Shown piece by piece: positions 24,597 through 32,606 of a stretch of DNA of 64,000 bases. The position numbers and the translations under genes were made by a program. This stretch comes from Palsa-504 sp050011155. Lineage in GTDB: Bacteria; Actinomycetota; Actinomycetes; Streptosporangiales; Streptosporangiaceae. The notes below the pieces were generated by a model. The model was not told the origin of the DNA, searched no databases, and saw only the letters and a list, made by a program, of their open reading frames with translations. Numbering within the stretch: the stretch's first letter is position 1; each line of letters opens with the position of its first letter. The stretch covers positions 18,529 to 82,528 of the forward strand of contig JBEKJP010000011.1 of NCBI GenBank assembly GCA_050011155.1, in the 5' to 3' direction.

Positions 24597-25247
24597 CTAG
24601 GTGGTCCGCGAGAGCAGCCGGTGCAGCGTGTCCAGCAGATCCACGCCCGCGGCGCGCTGATCGTCGCCGAGTTCGTCGAGCAGCCTGGCCATCTGGGTGA
24701 GCTCGCTCGGCTCACCCCGTTCCCGGACGAGCAACTGGAACGTGGTGCGATTGCGGCGGATGACGGCCAGCGCGATCGCGGCCTGCCCGGCGAACAGGGC
24801 GAGCAACTGCACCGCGCCAAGCGGGCTGACCGGGTTGGGGGTCGGGTCGAGCACCTCCATCACGCCGATGATCTCTTCCCGGCGCAGCAGCGGTGCCGCC
24901 ATCATGGACCGTGGCACGTAGCCGGTGGTCTCGGCCAGATCCCGGGCGAAGACCGGGTTGTCGGTCAGGTCGGAGATCACCAGCGGTTCCTGCGCGCCCA
25001 GCACCCAGCCGGCGATGCCGCGGGAGGCCGGGAACCGCTCGCCCACCAAGTGGTCTTCGCCCGCGCCGGAGACAGCCTCGAAGACCAGCTCGTCGGACTG
25101 CTCGTCGAGCAGGAAGACAGATGCCGCGGCCGCGCCGAACAGGGCGCGCGCCACGGTGACGACCGAGGTCAGCAACTCGGAGTGGTCACGCTCCGCCTCG
25201 CCCAGGCTGGCCGCCGCGGCGGTCAGCAGGTTGCCGTTGTCACTCAT
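24597..25247 (-). CDS. GAF-domain protein (216 aa)
   Basis: Residues about 20-160 form one GAF domain (VARALFGAAAASVFLLDEQS, GIAGWVLGAQEPLVISDL, MMAAPLLRREEIIGVMEVLD). A helical C-terminal tail (SELTQMARLLDELGDDQRAA) ends the protein. No kinase, cyclase or HTH is attached. GAF domains bind small ligands or mediate dimerisation. It overlaps the subtilase gene by 4 bp (ATGA-type coupling), so it is made together with the operon proteins. It may partner the cyclase-domain protein encoded two genes upstream. Confidence 0.85.
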   Translation of the reverse strand: MSDNGNLLTAAAASLGEAERDHSELLTSVVTVARALFGAAAASVFLLDEQSDELVFEAVSGAGEDHLVGERFPASRGIAGWVLGAQEPLVISDLTDNPVFARDLAETTGYVPRSMMAAPLLRREEIIGVMEVLDPTPNPVSPLGAVQLLALFAGQAAIALAVIRRNRTTFQLLVRERGEPSELTQMARLLDELGDDQRAAGVDLLDTLHRLLSRTT

Positions 25248-26068
25248 GCGGTCCCTTTCACATTGTCAGAGGTCAGATAGAGCAAGTTCTTCAGCTGGAA
25301 GGGGGTGAGGCCGGGGTGCTTGCCCTTGGCCAGGGCGCAGTATCCGGCCACATGCGGCGCGGCGAAGCTGTTGCCGGTGATCCTGGTGCGGCGCCCGCCG
25401 GGCCAGGGCACGTCGACCTCGGTGCCGTAGGCGAAGAATTCCACCGGCGGGCTCGGGTTGTAGAGCACCAGGGCGGGGTCGCGAACCGAATGGCTGCCCA
25501 CGGATACCACCGAGGCGAACCGCCAGGGAAAGCTCTCCACCGGGGTGTTGTGCGCGGCCGCCACCAAGATGGTGCCCGCGAAGTAAGCGTCGTCCGCCAC
25601 CGTGTGCAGCGCCTCGGCGAACTTCTGCCTGGTGGTCGACAGGCTGAGGTTCACCACGTCGAACCCCTGGGCCACGGCCCAGCGCAGCCCGGTGATGAAC
25701 ATGTCGCCGGTCGAGGTGTACCGCTCCCCGAGCACGCGGACGCTGTAGAGCTCGCACTCCGGGGCCAGCGACCGGATCACGCCGGCGCAGGCGGTGCCGT
25801 GCCCGCACGCGTCGCCGGCGGCGACGGGCACGACGGCGAGCTCGCCGTCCGCCCCCGCCGAGACGGCGTAGGACCCCTGCACCGGGCCGACGTCGGGATG
25901 ATCTCCTTCGATGCCGCTGTCCACCACGCAGACGCGGATGCCCCGGCCCGACGACCCGCCCCAGGCCCATTCCCTGGTGACCGGCCCGGGCCAGTCGCAC
26001 TGGACGGCCAGCTCGACCGGGCTCAGGTCGAGAGCGTTCCAGGTCAGCGAGGCCTGCCCGGGGGTCAT
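25244..26068 (-). CDS. Intracellular subtilase (S8 serine peptidase, 274 aa)
   Basis: The catalytic triad is visible: Asp50 in VCVVDSGIEGDHPD, His90 in CGHGTACAG and Ser234 in ITGNSFAAPHVAG; the oxyanion Asn is in AAAHNTP (Asn174). There is no signal peptide or propeptide, so it should act inside the cell. Cytoplasmic S8 enzymes serve as leader peptidases in several RiPP pathways, which fits this operon. The start at 26068 overlaps the upstream stop as ATGA; a longer frame upstream is Arg/Gly-rich shadow sequence. Confidence 0.9.
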   Translation of the reverse strand: MTPGQASLTWNALDLSPVELAVQCDWPGPVTREWAWGGSSGRGIRVCVVDSGIEGDHPDVGPVQGSYAVSAGADGELAVVPVAAGDACGHGTACAGVIRSLAPECELYSVRVLGERYTSTGDMFITGLRWAVAQGFDVVNLSLSTTRQKFAEALHTVADDAYFAGTILVAAAHNTPVESFPWRFASVVSVGSHSVRDPALVLYNPSPPVEFFAYGTEVDVPWPGGRRTRITGNSFAAPHVAGYCALAKGKHPGLTPFQLKNLLYLTSDNVKGTA

Positions 26069-29000
26069 GTCGTCCCCCAGGGGGTGGCGGCGCTGAACGA
26101 GGCCGCCCGGTCGACCCCGACGAGATGGCCCTTGGCCTGGTAGAACCGTCCGGCCGCGGCGGCCGCCGCGGCAGCCTCCCGGTGGTCGCCGAGGGCCCGC
26201 AGCATGTGCGCGCGGTCGAGCTCCACCGTGGCCAGGCAGACGGTCGAGTCGGTCAGGTTGGCCGCGGCCAGGGCCAGCTCCGCGGTCCGCCGGGCGGCCG
26301 CCTGCTCGCCGCGAGTGGCCAGGGCCCGGGCCTTCACCCCGTAGATCTCGGCGTCGAGGAACGGGTCGCCGGTGGCGGTGACGCGTTCCTCGACGGCTTC
26401 GAGCACGGCGCCGTCCTGACCCTGCTCCAGGTACGCCCGGGTCAGCCCGGCCACCGCGGCGGCGTAGCTGAGCGTGTCCCCGCGGGCCAGGCTGGCCTGG
26501 GCGGCGTCGTGCAGCAGGTGCTCGGCGGCGTCCCACCGTCCGGCCAGCCCTTCCAGCATGGCCGCGAAGATCATCATGGTGGCCGCGCCGTAGGCGTGCC
26601 CGAGCTCGCTGATGATCTGGGTCGAAGCCCGCACGAGGGCGCGGGCCTCGTCGTAGTCACCGCGGTAGGCCAGCAGCACCGCGTACGGGCAGTTCACCGT
26701 GGCACGCACGGCCCGGCGGCCGTCGCCGTGCGCGGCCAGCAGCTCCTGGCACCCCACCAGGGCGGCCTCGACCGGGGTGGGTCCGCGCCACAGCGACGTG
26801 GCCAGGCCGCCCATCACGGTGGCCAGCTCGAGCTGCGTGCCGGTCGCCACGGCATGCCGCAGGGCCCGGCTCAGCAGTTCCTCCGCCTCGGCGTAACGGC
26901 CGCCGAGCTGGCGCAGCTGGCCCACCCGCAGCCAGGCCCGGGCCAGGCCGAGCTCGTCCCCGGCCGCTTCGAAGATGGGCACGGTGGCCAGCGCGTCCTC
27001 GACCGCGGAGGGCCGGGGCAGCTCCAGCGCGGCCAGCAGCAGGCGGGCGTGGGCGGCGGTACGCAGGTCGCCGGCGGCCGTGGCTTCCGCCGCCAGGGTC
27101 TGCAGCGTCTGCTGGGCGTGCGGGTCGGTGCCGAGCAGCAGCCGGGCCTCGGCCAGGTGCACGCCGACCGCGATGTGTTCGGGGGACGCCTCGTCGTGCA
27201 GGTCGAGGGCTTGGGCCAGCAGGTCGGCCGCCCAGTGCAGGTCACTTCCGCGCAGCGCCTGGGCCCCGGCCGTGGCCAGGGTCTGCGCGGCGTCGATGCG
27301 CAGCCGCAGGACCCGCGGATCGGCCGGGTGCAGCTCGGCGGCCAGCCGGTAGGCGCGCTCCAGGTGCCGTCCGGCCAGGTCCGGGCTTTGCGTACGGTGC
27401 CGGTACCAGGACGCCAGGACTTCGTGGTAACGCAGCCGGGCTCGCTTGGACAAGGTGTTGTAGGCGACGTCCCTGATCAGTATGCCGGTGAAGCGGTAGG
27501 CGTCGGCGGGCCATTCGGTTTGGATCAAGCGGCGCTGGGTGAGCGTGCTCAGGGTCTGGTCCGGCGGGGCGGTGATGGCGGGCTCGGCCTCGAGCAGTGC
27601 CCCGAGCTCGGATTGGGAGAACCGGCTGCCGGGAACGGCCGCGCGGAGCAGCACATCCTGCTCGAGCGGGTCGAGCAGGTCCAGCCGGGCCGCGATGACC
27701 GAGCGCACGGTAGGCGGCAGCGAGTCGGTGCCGGGCTCGTCGCCGATCGCGGCCAGCTGCTCGAGGAAGAACGGGTTCCCGCCCGCCCGCTCGACGATCC
27801 CCTCGGCCAGCCCGGCCCGGTGGGCCGCGACCTCGCTCAGCGCGGCCAGGAACAGCTGCGCCTCCTCGGCGCTGAGCGGCCCCAGCCACAGCATCCGGTC
27901 GCTGCCCCAGGCCGGAACGCGCTCGAGCAGCTCGGGCCGGCTCACCCCGAGCACGAGCACGGCCGCATCGGCGATCCGGCCGGCCAGCTGGACGAGCACG
28001 TCGAGCAGGACGGGCTTGGCCGCGTGCAGGTCGTCCATGATCAGCAGGACCGGTAGCCGGCGCCCGATCGTCTCCAGGACGAGGGTGGCGGCCCAGACCA
28101 GCTGGTCGGGCAGGTCACCCGGGGACCCGTCGCGGAGCAGGCTGGAGCCGAGGTAGGCGAGCGCCTCGTCGAAATCCGGGCTATGCCCGTCCAGGATGTC
28201 GCGGTTCCTGGCCTCGTCCACGAGGTGGCGCAGCGCCTCACCCAGGACGTGCAGCGGCGTGCCCTCACCGTAGGGACGGCAGCGGCCGGTTCCGACCAGC
28301 GCGCCCCGGGCCGTGACCCTGGCCGCGAACTCGGCGGCCAGCCTGGTCTTGCCCACGCCGGGCTCGCCGTGCAGCGCGACCAGCCGGCCGCCGGCCGCCA
28401 GCGTGGCCTCGTCCCAGTACCGCAGCAGGTGCCCGAGTTCGGCCGCGCGGCCGAAGAACGGCACCTCGAGCTCGGGGAAACGGGCGGCGTCGGGCGAGCG
28501 CAGGCCGACCAGCTGCCAGGCCGGCACCGGCTCGGTCTTGCCCTTGAGGGTGAGCTCACCGACCGAGACGACGACGGTGTCGCCGGCGGTCAGGATCCGG
28601 GTGACCGGGCCGAGGATGACCTGGCCGGGCGCGGCGTGCTGCTGGAACCGGGCCGCCACGTTCACCGCCTCGCCCGCGGCTAGCACCTGGCCGGACGAGG
28701 CGTCCTCGGCCGCCACCACCTCGCCGGTGTTCACCCCGATGCGGATGCCGATCTCCACCCCGATCAGCCCGCGCAGTTCGTCGTTGAGGGTCTGCACCGC
28801 GGTGAGCATCTCGGTCGCGGCGCTCAGCGCGCGCAGCGCGTCGTCCTCGTGCAGTACCGGGACCCCGAACACGGCCACCACCGCGTCGCCGATGAACTTC
28901 TCCACCGTTCCGCCGTAGCGTTCCAGGCAGCCTCGCATCAGCGCGTAGTAGCGGATCATTATCTCGCGCAGCGACTCCTGGTCGAGGCGGCCGCTCAGCG

Positions 29001-29142
29001 CGGTCGAGTCGGTCATGTCGCAGAACAGGACCGTGACGGTCTTACGTAGCTCGCGGGGCACGACCGGGGCGATGACCGACCCGCAGAACGGGCAGAAGCG
29101 GGCGTTCCGCGGGACATCGGAGTGACAGCTAGGGCAGCTCAT
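26065..29142 (-). CDS. Zinc ribbon - class III cyclase - AAA ATPase - TPR signalling protein (1025 aa)
   Basis: The N-terminal zinc ribbon has Cys3, Cys6, Cys17 and Cys20. A class III adenylate/guanylate cyclase domain follows with metal-binding Asp42 (TVLFCDMTDST) and Asp86 (FIGDAVVAVFG), and IGVNTGEVVAAE. Then comes an AAA-type ATPase with P-loop GEPGVGKTRLA and Walker B LPVLLIMDDLH. More than 400 residues of TPR-like helices finish it. This architecture is known from large actinobacterial signalling ATPases. Its presence inside a biosynthetic operon, with ATGA overlaps on both sides, suggests cyclic-nucleotide or ATP-driven control of the pathway. Confidence 0.9.
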   Translation of the reverse strand: MSCPSCHSDVPRNARFCPFCGSVIAPVVPRELRKTVTVLFCDMTDSTALSGRLDQESLREIMIRYYALMRGCLERYGGTVEKFIGDAVVAVFGVPVLHEDDALRALSAATEMLTAVQTLNDELRGLIGVEIGIRIGVNTGEVVAAEDASSGQVLAAGEAVNVAARFQQHAAPGQVILGPVTRILTAGDTVVVSVGELTLKGKTEPVPAWQLVGLRSPDAARFPELEVPFFGRAAELGHLLRYWDEATLAAGGRLVALHGEPGVGKTRLAAEFAARVTARGALVGTGRCRPYGEGTPLHVLGEALRHLVDEARNRDILDGHSPDFDEALAYLGSSLLRDGSPGDLPDQLVWAATLVLETIGRRLPVLLIMDDLHAAKPVLLDVLVQLAGRIADAAVLVLGVSRPELLERVPAWGSDRMLWLGPLSAEEAQLFLAALSEVAAHRAGLAEGIVERAGGNPFFLEQLAAIGDEPGTDSLPPTVRSVIAARLDLLDPLEQDVLLRAAVPGSRFSQSELGALLEAEPAITAPPDQTLSTLTQRRLIQTEWPADAYRFTGILIRDVAYNTLSKRARLRYHEVLASWYRHRTQSPDLAGRHLERAYRLAAELHPADPRVLRLRIDAAQTLATAGAQALRGSDLHWAADLLAQALDLHDEASPEHIAVGVHLAEARLLLGTDPHAQQTLQTLAAEATAAGDLRTAAHARLLLAALELPRPSAVEDALATVPIFEAAGDELGLARAWLRVGQLRQLGGRYAEAEELLSRALRHAVATGTQLELATVMGGLATSLWRGPTPVEAALVGCQELLAAHGDGRRAVRATVNCPYAVLLAYRGDYDEARALVRASTQIISELGHAYGAATMMIFAAMLEGLAGRWDAAEHLLHDAAQASLARGDTLSYAAAVAGLTRAYLEQGQDGAVLEAVEERVTATGDPFLDAEIYGVKARALATRGEQAAARRTAELALAAANLTDSTVCLATVELDRAHMLRALGDHREAAAAAAAAGRFYQAKGHLVGVDRAASFSAATPWGTT

Positions 29143-29861
29143 GATGTCCCCCTGGAGGCGGTACCGCCGGGCGGCCCGGCCAGGCGATAGAGCAGGCTCG
29201 CGGCCCGGTCGGCCGTGAACGCCACGTTGCGCGCGACCGCCGCGGTCACCGCCGGGCGCAGCGTCAGCACGTCGAGCAGGGCGTCCAGGTCCCGCTGATG
29301 CCCCGGGTCCAGGGCCGCGTGCTCGGCCACGGTCCGGAAGGCGGCGGCCGGCCAGCCGGTCAGCGCGGGCAGCCGGCTGGTCACCGCGGCGTCCGGCGGG
29401 CACCCTTCCAGGACGGCGATGTAGCCGAGCAGGCAGGCCGGGTGACAGTGCCGGATCAGGTAGTACTGCGCCCCGGCCAGGGCGGCGATGTCGTCGCGGA
29501 GATCACCGCCGGGCCCGGCGACGGCCAGCGGCGCGTCGGCCAGTAGCGCGTCGGGCGTCCGGACGCCCAGCACGGCCAGGTCCTCGAGGAGCCAGTCGTC
29601 GTGCCCCCGCTCTTCCTCGGCGTGGATGCCGAAGTACCCGGCCAGCGGCCCGGCCGACGGGTCTTCCGGCGGCAGCAGGCGGCAGCGCTCGGCGGCGGTC
29701 TCCATCAGCGGGACCGAGGCGCGGATCAGCCCGTGCATGACGGCCAGGTAGGCGGGGTAGCGCTCGCGCAGGCGCGGCGCGGTCCACAGCGCGTGCGCCG
29801 CCGCCCGCACGGCCGGGAAGGTCAGCCAGAGCGCCGGGCGGACCAGGGTCGCGGCGGTCAC
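29139..29861 (-). CDS. Iron-containing redox enzyme, haem-oxygenase-like fold (240 aa)
   Basis: The all-helical sequence with HAEEERGHDDWLLEDL and YYLIRHCHPACLLGYIAVLE matches the haem-oxygenase-like diiron oxidase (HDO/Haem_oxygenas_2) family, whose ligands are Glu/His/Asp residues on these helices. Known members cleave or oxidise amino-acid or fatty-acid substrates with O2. Here it follows a radical SAM gene with a GTGA overlap and precedes the cyclase gene with an ATGA overlap, so it is probably a tailoring oxidase. The substrate cannot be read from sequence. Confidence 0.8.
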   Translation of the reverse strand: MTAATLVRPALWLTFPAVRAAAHALWTAPRLRERYPAYLAVMHGLIRASVPLMETAAERCRLLPPEDPSAGPLAGYFGIHAEEERGHDDWLLEDLAVLGVRTPDALLADAPLAVAGPGGDLRDDIAALAGAQYYLIRHCHPACLLGYIAVLEGCPPDAAVTSRLPALTGWPAAAFRTVAEHAALDPGHQRDLDALLDVLTLRPAVTAAVARNVAFTADRAASLLYRLAGPPGGTASRGTS

Positions 29862-30838
29862 CGGGAGCTCTCATCCGGGCGGCCGGCCGCCAGCAGGGCG
29901 AGCGCCCGCACCGCCGGATCGGAGTCCGCGCCGCGGCCGAGCAGGGCCCAGCACGCCGCGCAGATGTCCGGGTGCGCCTGCGCGCCGAGGTCGCGGTAGC
30001 GGGGCAGCCGGGTCAGCGCGGCCGGCCCGGCGGCGCTGATCGCGGCCAGGAACGGGTCGCGCGCCAGGGTGTCCAGGGCCGCGGGCAGCTCCCCGGGGCC
30101 GTCCGCACGGGCGTGCAGCGCCGCGGGCCCGGCCCCGGTCACCACGTCCTCGTTGCAGCAGGCCGTGATGCGCCCGTCATACCTGATCACCGGGGTGCGG
30201 GCCAGGAAGCAACGGCCTTGCGTGTACGTCTGATGGCGGCCAAGCCGGCCGGCCCGGCCGCGCGGGAGCAGGGCGGTAGCGCGGATCTCGGCCTGGTCCG
30301 GCCAGGAGGGGCCGAGGGCCGCGGCCAGCAGGCGCTCGGCCTCGGCCAGTTGCGTGCCGGTCCCGAGCACCTGGACGGCGATCCAGGCGCCGGACTCGGC
30401 CGTGGCGCGCAGCGCGGCCTGGTACCGGGGGGCGGGGATGCGCGCCGCGTGATAGCGGTCGGTGCTCAGCACCACGCAGGACGCCCGGGCCAGGACCGGC
30501 CGGGTCCAGCCGGGCACCGTGCCGTCGTCCCGGCCCCAGTTGCCGCTGGTGTACAGGACCAGTTGCTTCCCGGCCGCCGCGAGCCGGGTCGTGACCAGTT
30601 CCAGCGCGCGGCGCTCGGCGAACGGCTCGCCGCCCGAGACGCCGGCCAGGCGGATCCTGTCCAGCGCGCACAGCCCGTCCACCAGCCGCCCGACCACCGC
30701 GAGATCAGGCCGCGACCCGCGCGGCAGCGCGCTCACCGAACAGTGCGCGCAGCCGACCGGGCAGCGGTCGGTCAGGTACAGCAGCACCGCCCGGCCCGGC
30801 TGGGACCGGATCCGGTCGATCGCCTCGAGCCTCAGCAT
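29858..30838 (-). CDS. Radical SAM enzyme with SPASM-like C-terminal cysteines (paralogue A, 326 aa)
   Basis: The 4Fe-4S motif is C26PVGCAHC33 (CX3CX2C), followed by SAM-binding GVSGGEPF. The C-terminal part carries Cys in RCFLARTPVIRYDG, the pair ACCNEDVV and a final CAACW, together resembling a SPASM/twitch auxiliary cluster site. It is paralogous to the gene directly upstream: both share the order radical SAM core, DGxxxACCNxDV and CxxC. SPASM-type radical SAM enzymes commonly modify peptides. It overlaps both neighbours by a few bases. Confidence 0.88.
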   Translation of the reverse strand: MLRLEAIDRIRSQPGRAVLLYLTDRCPVGCAHCSVSALPRGSRPDLAVVGRLVDGLCALDRIRLAGVSGGEPFAERRALELVTTRLAAAGKQLVLYTSGNWGRDDGTVPGWTRPVLARASCVVLSTDRYHAARIPAPRYQAALRATAESGAWIAVQVLGTGTQLAEAERLLAAALGPSWPDQAEIRATALLPRGRAGRLGRHQTYTQGRCFLARTPVIRYDGRITACCNEDVVTGAGPAALHARADGPGELPAALDTLARDPFLAAISAAGPAALTRLPRYRDLGAQAHPDICAACWALLGRGADSDPAVRALALLAAGRPDESSR

Positions 30839-31926
30839 CCCGGGCTCCCCGGGTAGCCGAGCAGGACCAGGTCGGCCCGGGAGGGGTCGCCGTGCCTGCG
30901 GGCGAAGCCGGCCGGGCCGGCCGCCTGCTGCAGCGCGATGGCCTGCTGCTCGATCAGCCGGGCGGCCGGGCGGCCGGCTTCCGCCTCGGCGCCGCGCAGG
31001 GCGCGGGCGGGCAGCGACCGGCAGGTGGTGCAGTAATCAGTACCAGCCGCGCCGAAGCGGTGGGCGAGCTGGAGCGGGCCCCGGGTGCGGAGCGCGCGCA
31101 GCGCGGCCGAGGATTCGCACGCGCGGCGGACCTCGGGCCAGGTGACCGAGCTGACGTGGCCGAGCCGCAGGTGCGCGGGGACCGGCCGGGCGTCAAGCAC
31201 GTCCTGGTTGCAGCACGCGGCGACGGTCCCGTCGAACGCCACCACCGGCCAGGACAGCAGCTCGCAGGGAGCGGCGGGCGGCTCGGCCGGGATCCCTGAA
31301 GCGGCCGACTCGGTCGCCGGCCCGGTCGCGGCGGCCAGCCAGGCCCGGGCCCGGCCGGCCGGGCGGACGGTGGTGACCAGCATCGGGACGCGGTCGCCGA
31401 ACTCGCGGCGGACGTCGCCGGTCAGCCCGGCCAGGTAGGGGTCGTCGGGCCCGGTCCCGCAGGCCTGGATGCTGACGTCACGGCCCGTGGCCAGGATCTC
31501 GTGCAGCAGCCGGAAGACCCGCTCCCGCGGCACCTGCTCCTCGTGGAAGACATCCACGCTGACCGCGACGTGGTCGACCGAGGAGAGCGCGCGGCGGACC
31601 GGGGCGGGGAGCCCACCCCGTTCGGCATAAAAAGCGCCGGTGAGCACGTAGCTGCGGGTGCCCGCGGCCCGCGCCGTCTCGGCCAGGGTGCGCACCAGAC
31701 CGGGGCGTAGCAGCGGTTCGCCGCCGGTGAGGAGCAGGAACTCGGGGTGGTCGGCGGCGGTGAAGGTCCGGGCGAACCGCCGCAGCGGCTCGGCCGGCTG
31801 CTGCTCCGAGGTGACGGCCGACATGGTGGAGCAGTGCCGGCAGCGGAGCGGGCAGCGCCGGGTCAGCGCCACGAACACCGCCGAGGCCGGCACGGGGCGG
31901 CACGCGAGCAGCTCTGCTAGGTGCAT
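30832..31926 (-). CDS. Radical SAM enzyme with SPASM-like C-terminal cysteines (paralogue B, 364 aa)
   Basis: The radical SAM motif is C25PLRCRHC32, followed by LLLTGGEPLLRPG and VAVSVDVFHEEQ. The auxiliary region reads VVAFDGTVAACCNQDVL and ends with DYCTTC. The ATG at 31926 is selected because GAGGGAGG lies six bases before it. It is first in the nine-gene leftward operon and overlaps paralogue A by 7 bp. The pair probably acts on the same substrate at different positions; this is inference. Confidence 0.88.
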   Translation of the reverse strand: MHLAELLACRPVPASAVFVALTRRCPLRCRHCSTMSAVTSEQQPAEPLRRFARTFTAADHPEFLLLTGGEPLLRPGLVRTLAETARAAGTRSYVLTGAFYAERGGLPAPVRRALSSVDHVAVSVDVFHEEQVPRERVFRLLHEILATGRDVSIQACGTGPDDPYLAGLTGDVRREFGDRVPMLVTTVRPAGRARAWLAAATGPATESAASGIPAEPPAAPCELLSWPVVAFDGTVAACCNQDVLDARPVPAHLRLGHVSSVTWPEVRRACESSAALRALRTRGPLQLAHRFGAAGTDYCTTCRSLPARALRGAEAEAGRPAARLIEQQAIALQQAAGPAGFARRHGDPSRADLVLLGYPGSPGC

Positions 31927-32201
31927 GTCCGGCCTCCCTCGAAGGGATGCCCGTACCAGGTCCCTCCGGGGAATCACGCTAGGCAGCGGCGCTTGCGCCG
32001 GACTCTAGCGCGCCTTGTTTCCCGGTAGGGCCTCCGGTGCCGCCAGCGGCCGCCGGCGGCACCTGACCGGGCTGGCCGGAACCGGTTGGAGGGCCGGACT
32101 ATACCGGGGAGCAGGTGCCAGGCAAGCCGCAGCCAACCGGGCGTACGGAGCATCGCCTTGTCCGTTTCGTCACGGATACGCGGTAACGAGGGGAGGCGGC
32201 G
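31927..32201. promoter_or_regulatory. Divergent promoter region between two radical SAM operons
   Basis: This 275-bp gap separates the start of the leftward nine-gene operon from the start of the rightward six-gene operon, so promoters for both must lie here. A 9-bp inverted repeat GGTGCCGCC (32036-32044) / GGCGGCACC (32055-32063) with a 10-nt spacer is the clearest element. No gene is supported within it. Confidence 0.6.
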
Positions 32202-32591
32202 ATGCGCTCAAGCGCCAGCCAACGGGCCGCCGGCTACGACGTCGGCGAACGGCTCAGGTCCGCCCGTGACCTGCTCGGCCAGGGCCGGGCCGGGGAGGCC
32301 CAGCTGGTCATCGACGCCGTTCTGGAACACCGCGACCGTTTCCCCCGGGAAGACCTCGTCTGCTCCTGCGGCCTGCTGGCCCGGCTGCTGGCGCTGCGCG
32401 GGGAACGGGTCCGTGCCCAGATGATGGCCGAGCTGGCGGTCTGGCTGGCTCGTGACGGCGTACCCGGCTCGTGCCAGGCCGACGCCTACCTCGACCAGGC
32501 CTGCACTCTGCGCGCGCTGGGTGACCGCGACGAAGCGCGCGCTTGCCTGCGGCGGGCGCGTGAACTGGCCCCGCTGGACGTCCGCGCCTGA
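32202..32591 (+). CDS. Small TPR-like helical protein (129 aa)
   Basis: The ATG at 32202 follows GAGGGGAGG. The sequence is a short helical-repeat protein (ARDLLGQGRAGEAQLVIDAV, AYLDQACTLRALGDRDEARA, CLRRARELAPLD), equivalent to about two or three TPR-like hairpins. A single CSC occurs in the middle. It is first in the rightward operon, 15 bp before the B12-type radical SAM gene. A scaffold or substrate-delivery role is plausible but not demonstrable. Confidence 0.75.
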   Translation: MRSSASQRAAGYDVGERLRSARDLLGQGRAGEAQLVIDAVLEHRDRFPREDLVCSCGLLARLLALRGERVRAQMMAELAVWLARDGVPGSCQADAYLDQACTLRALGDRDEARACLRRARELAPLDVRA

Positions 32592-32606
32592 AAGCGACTG
32601 GGACCG

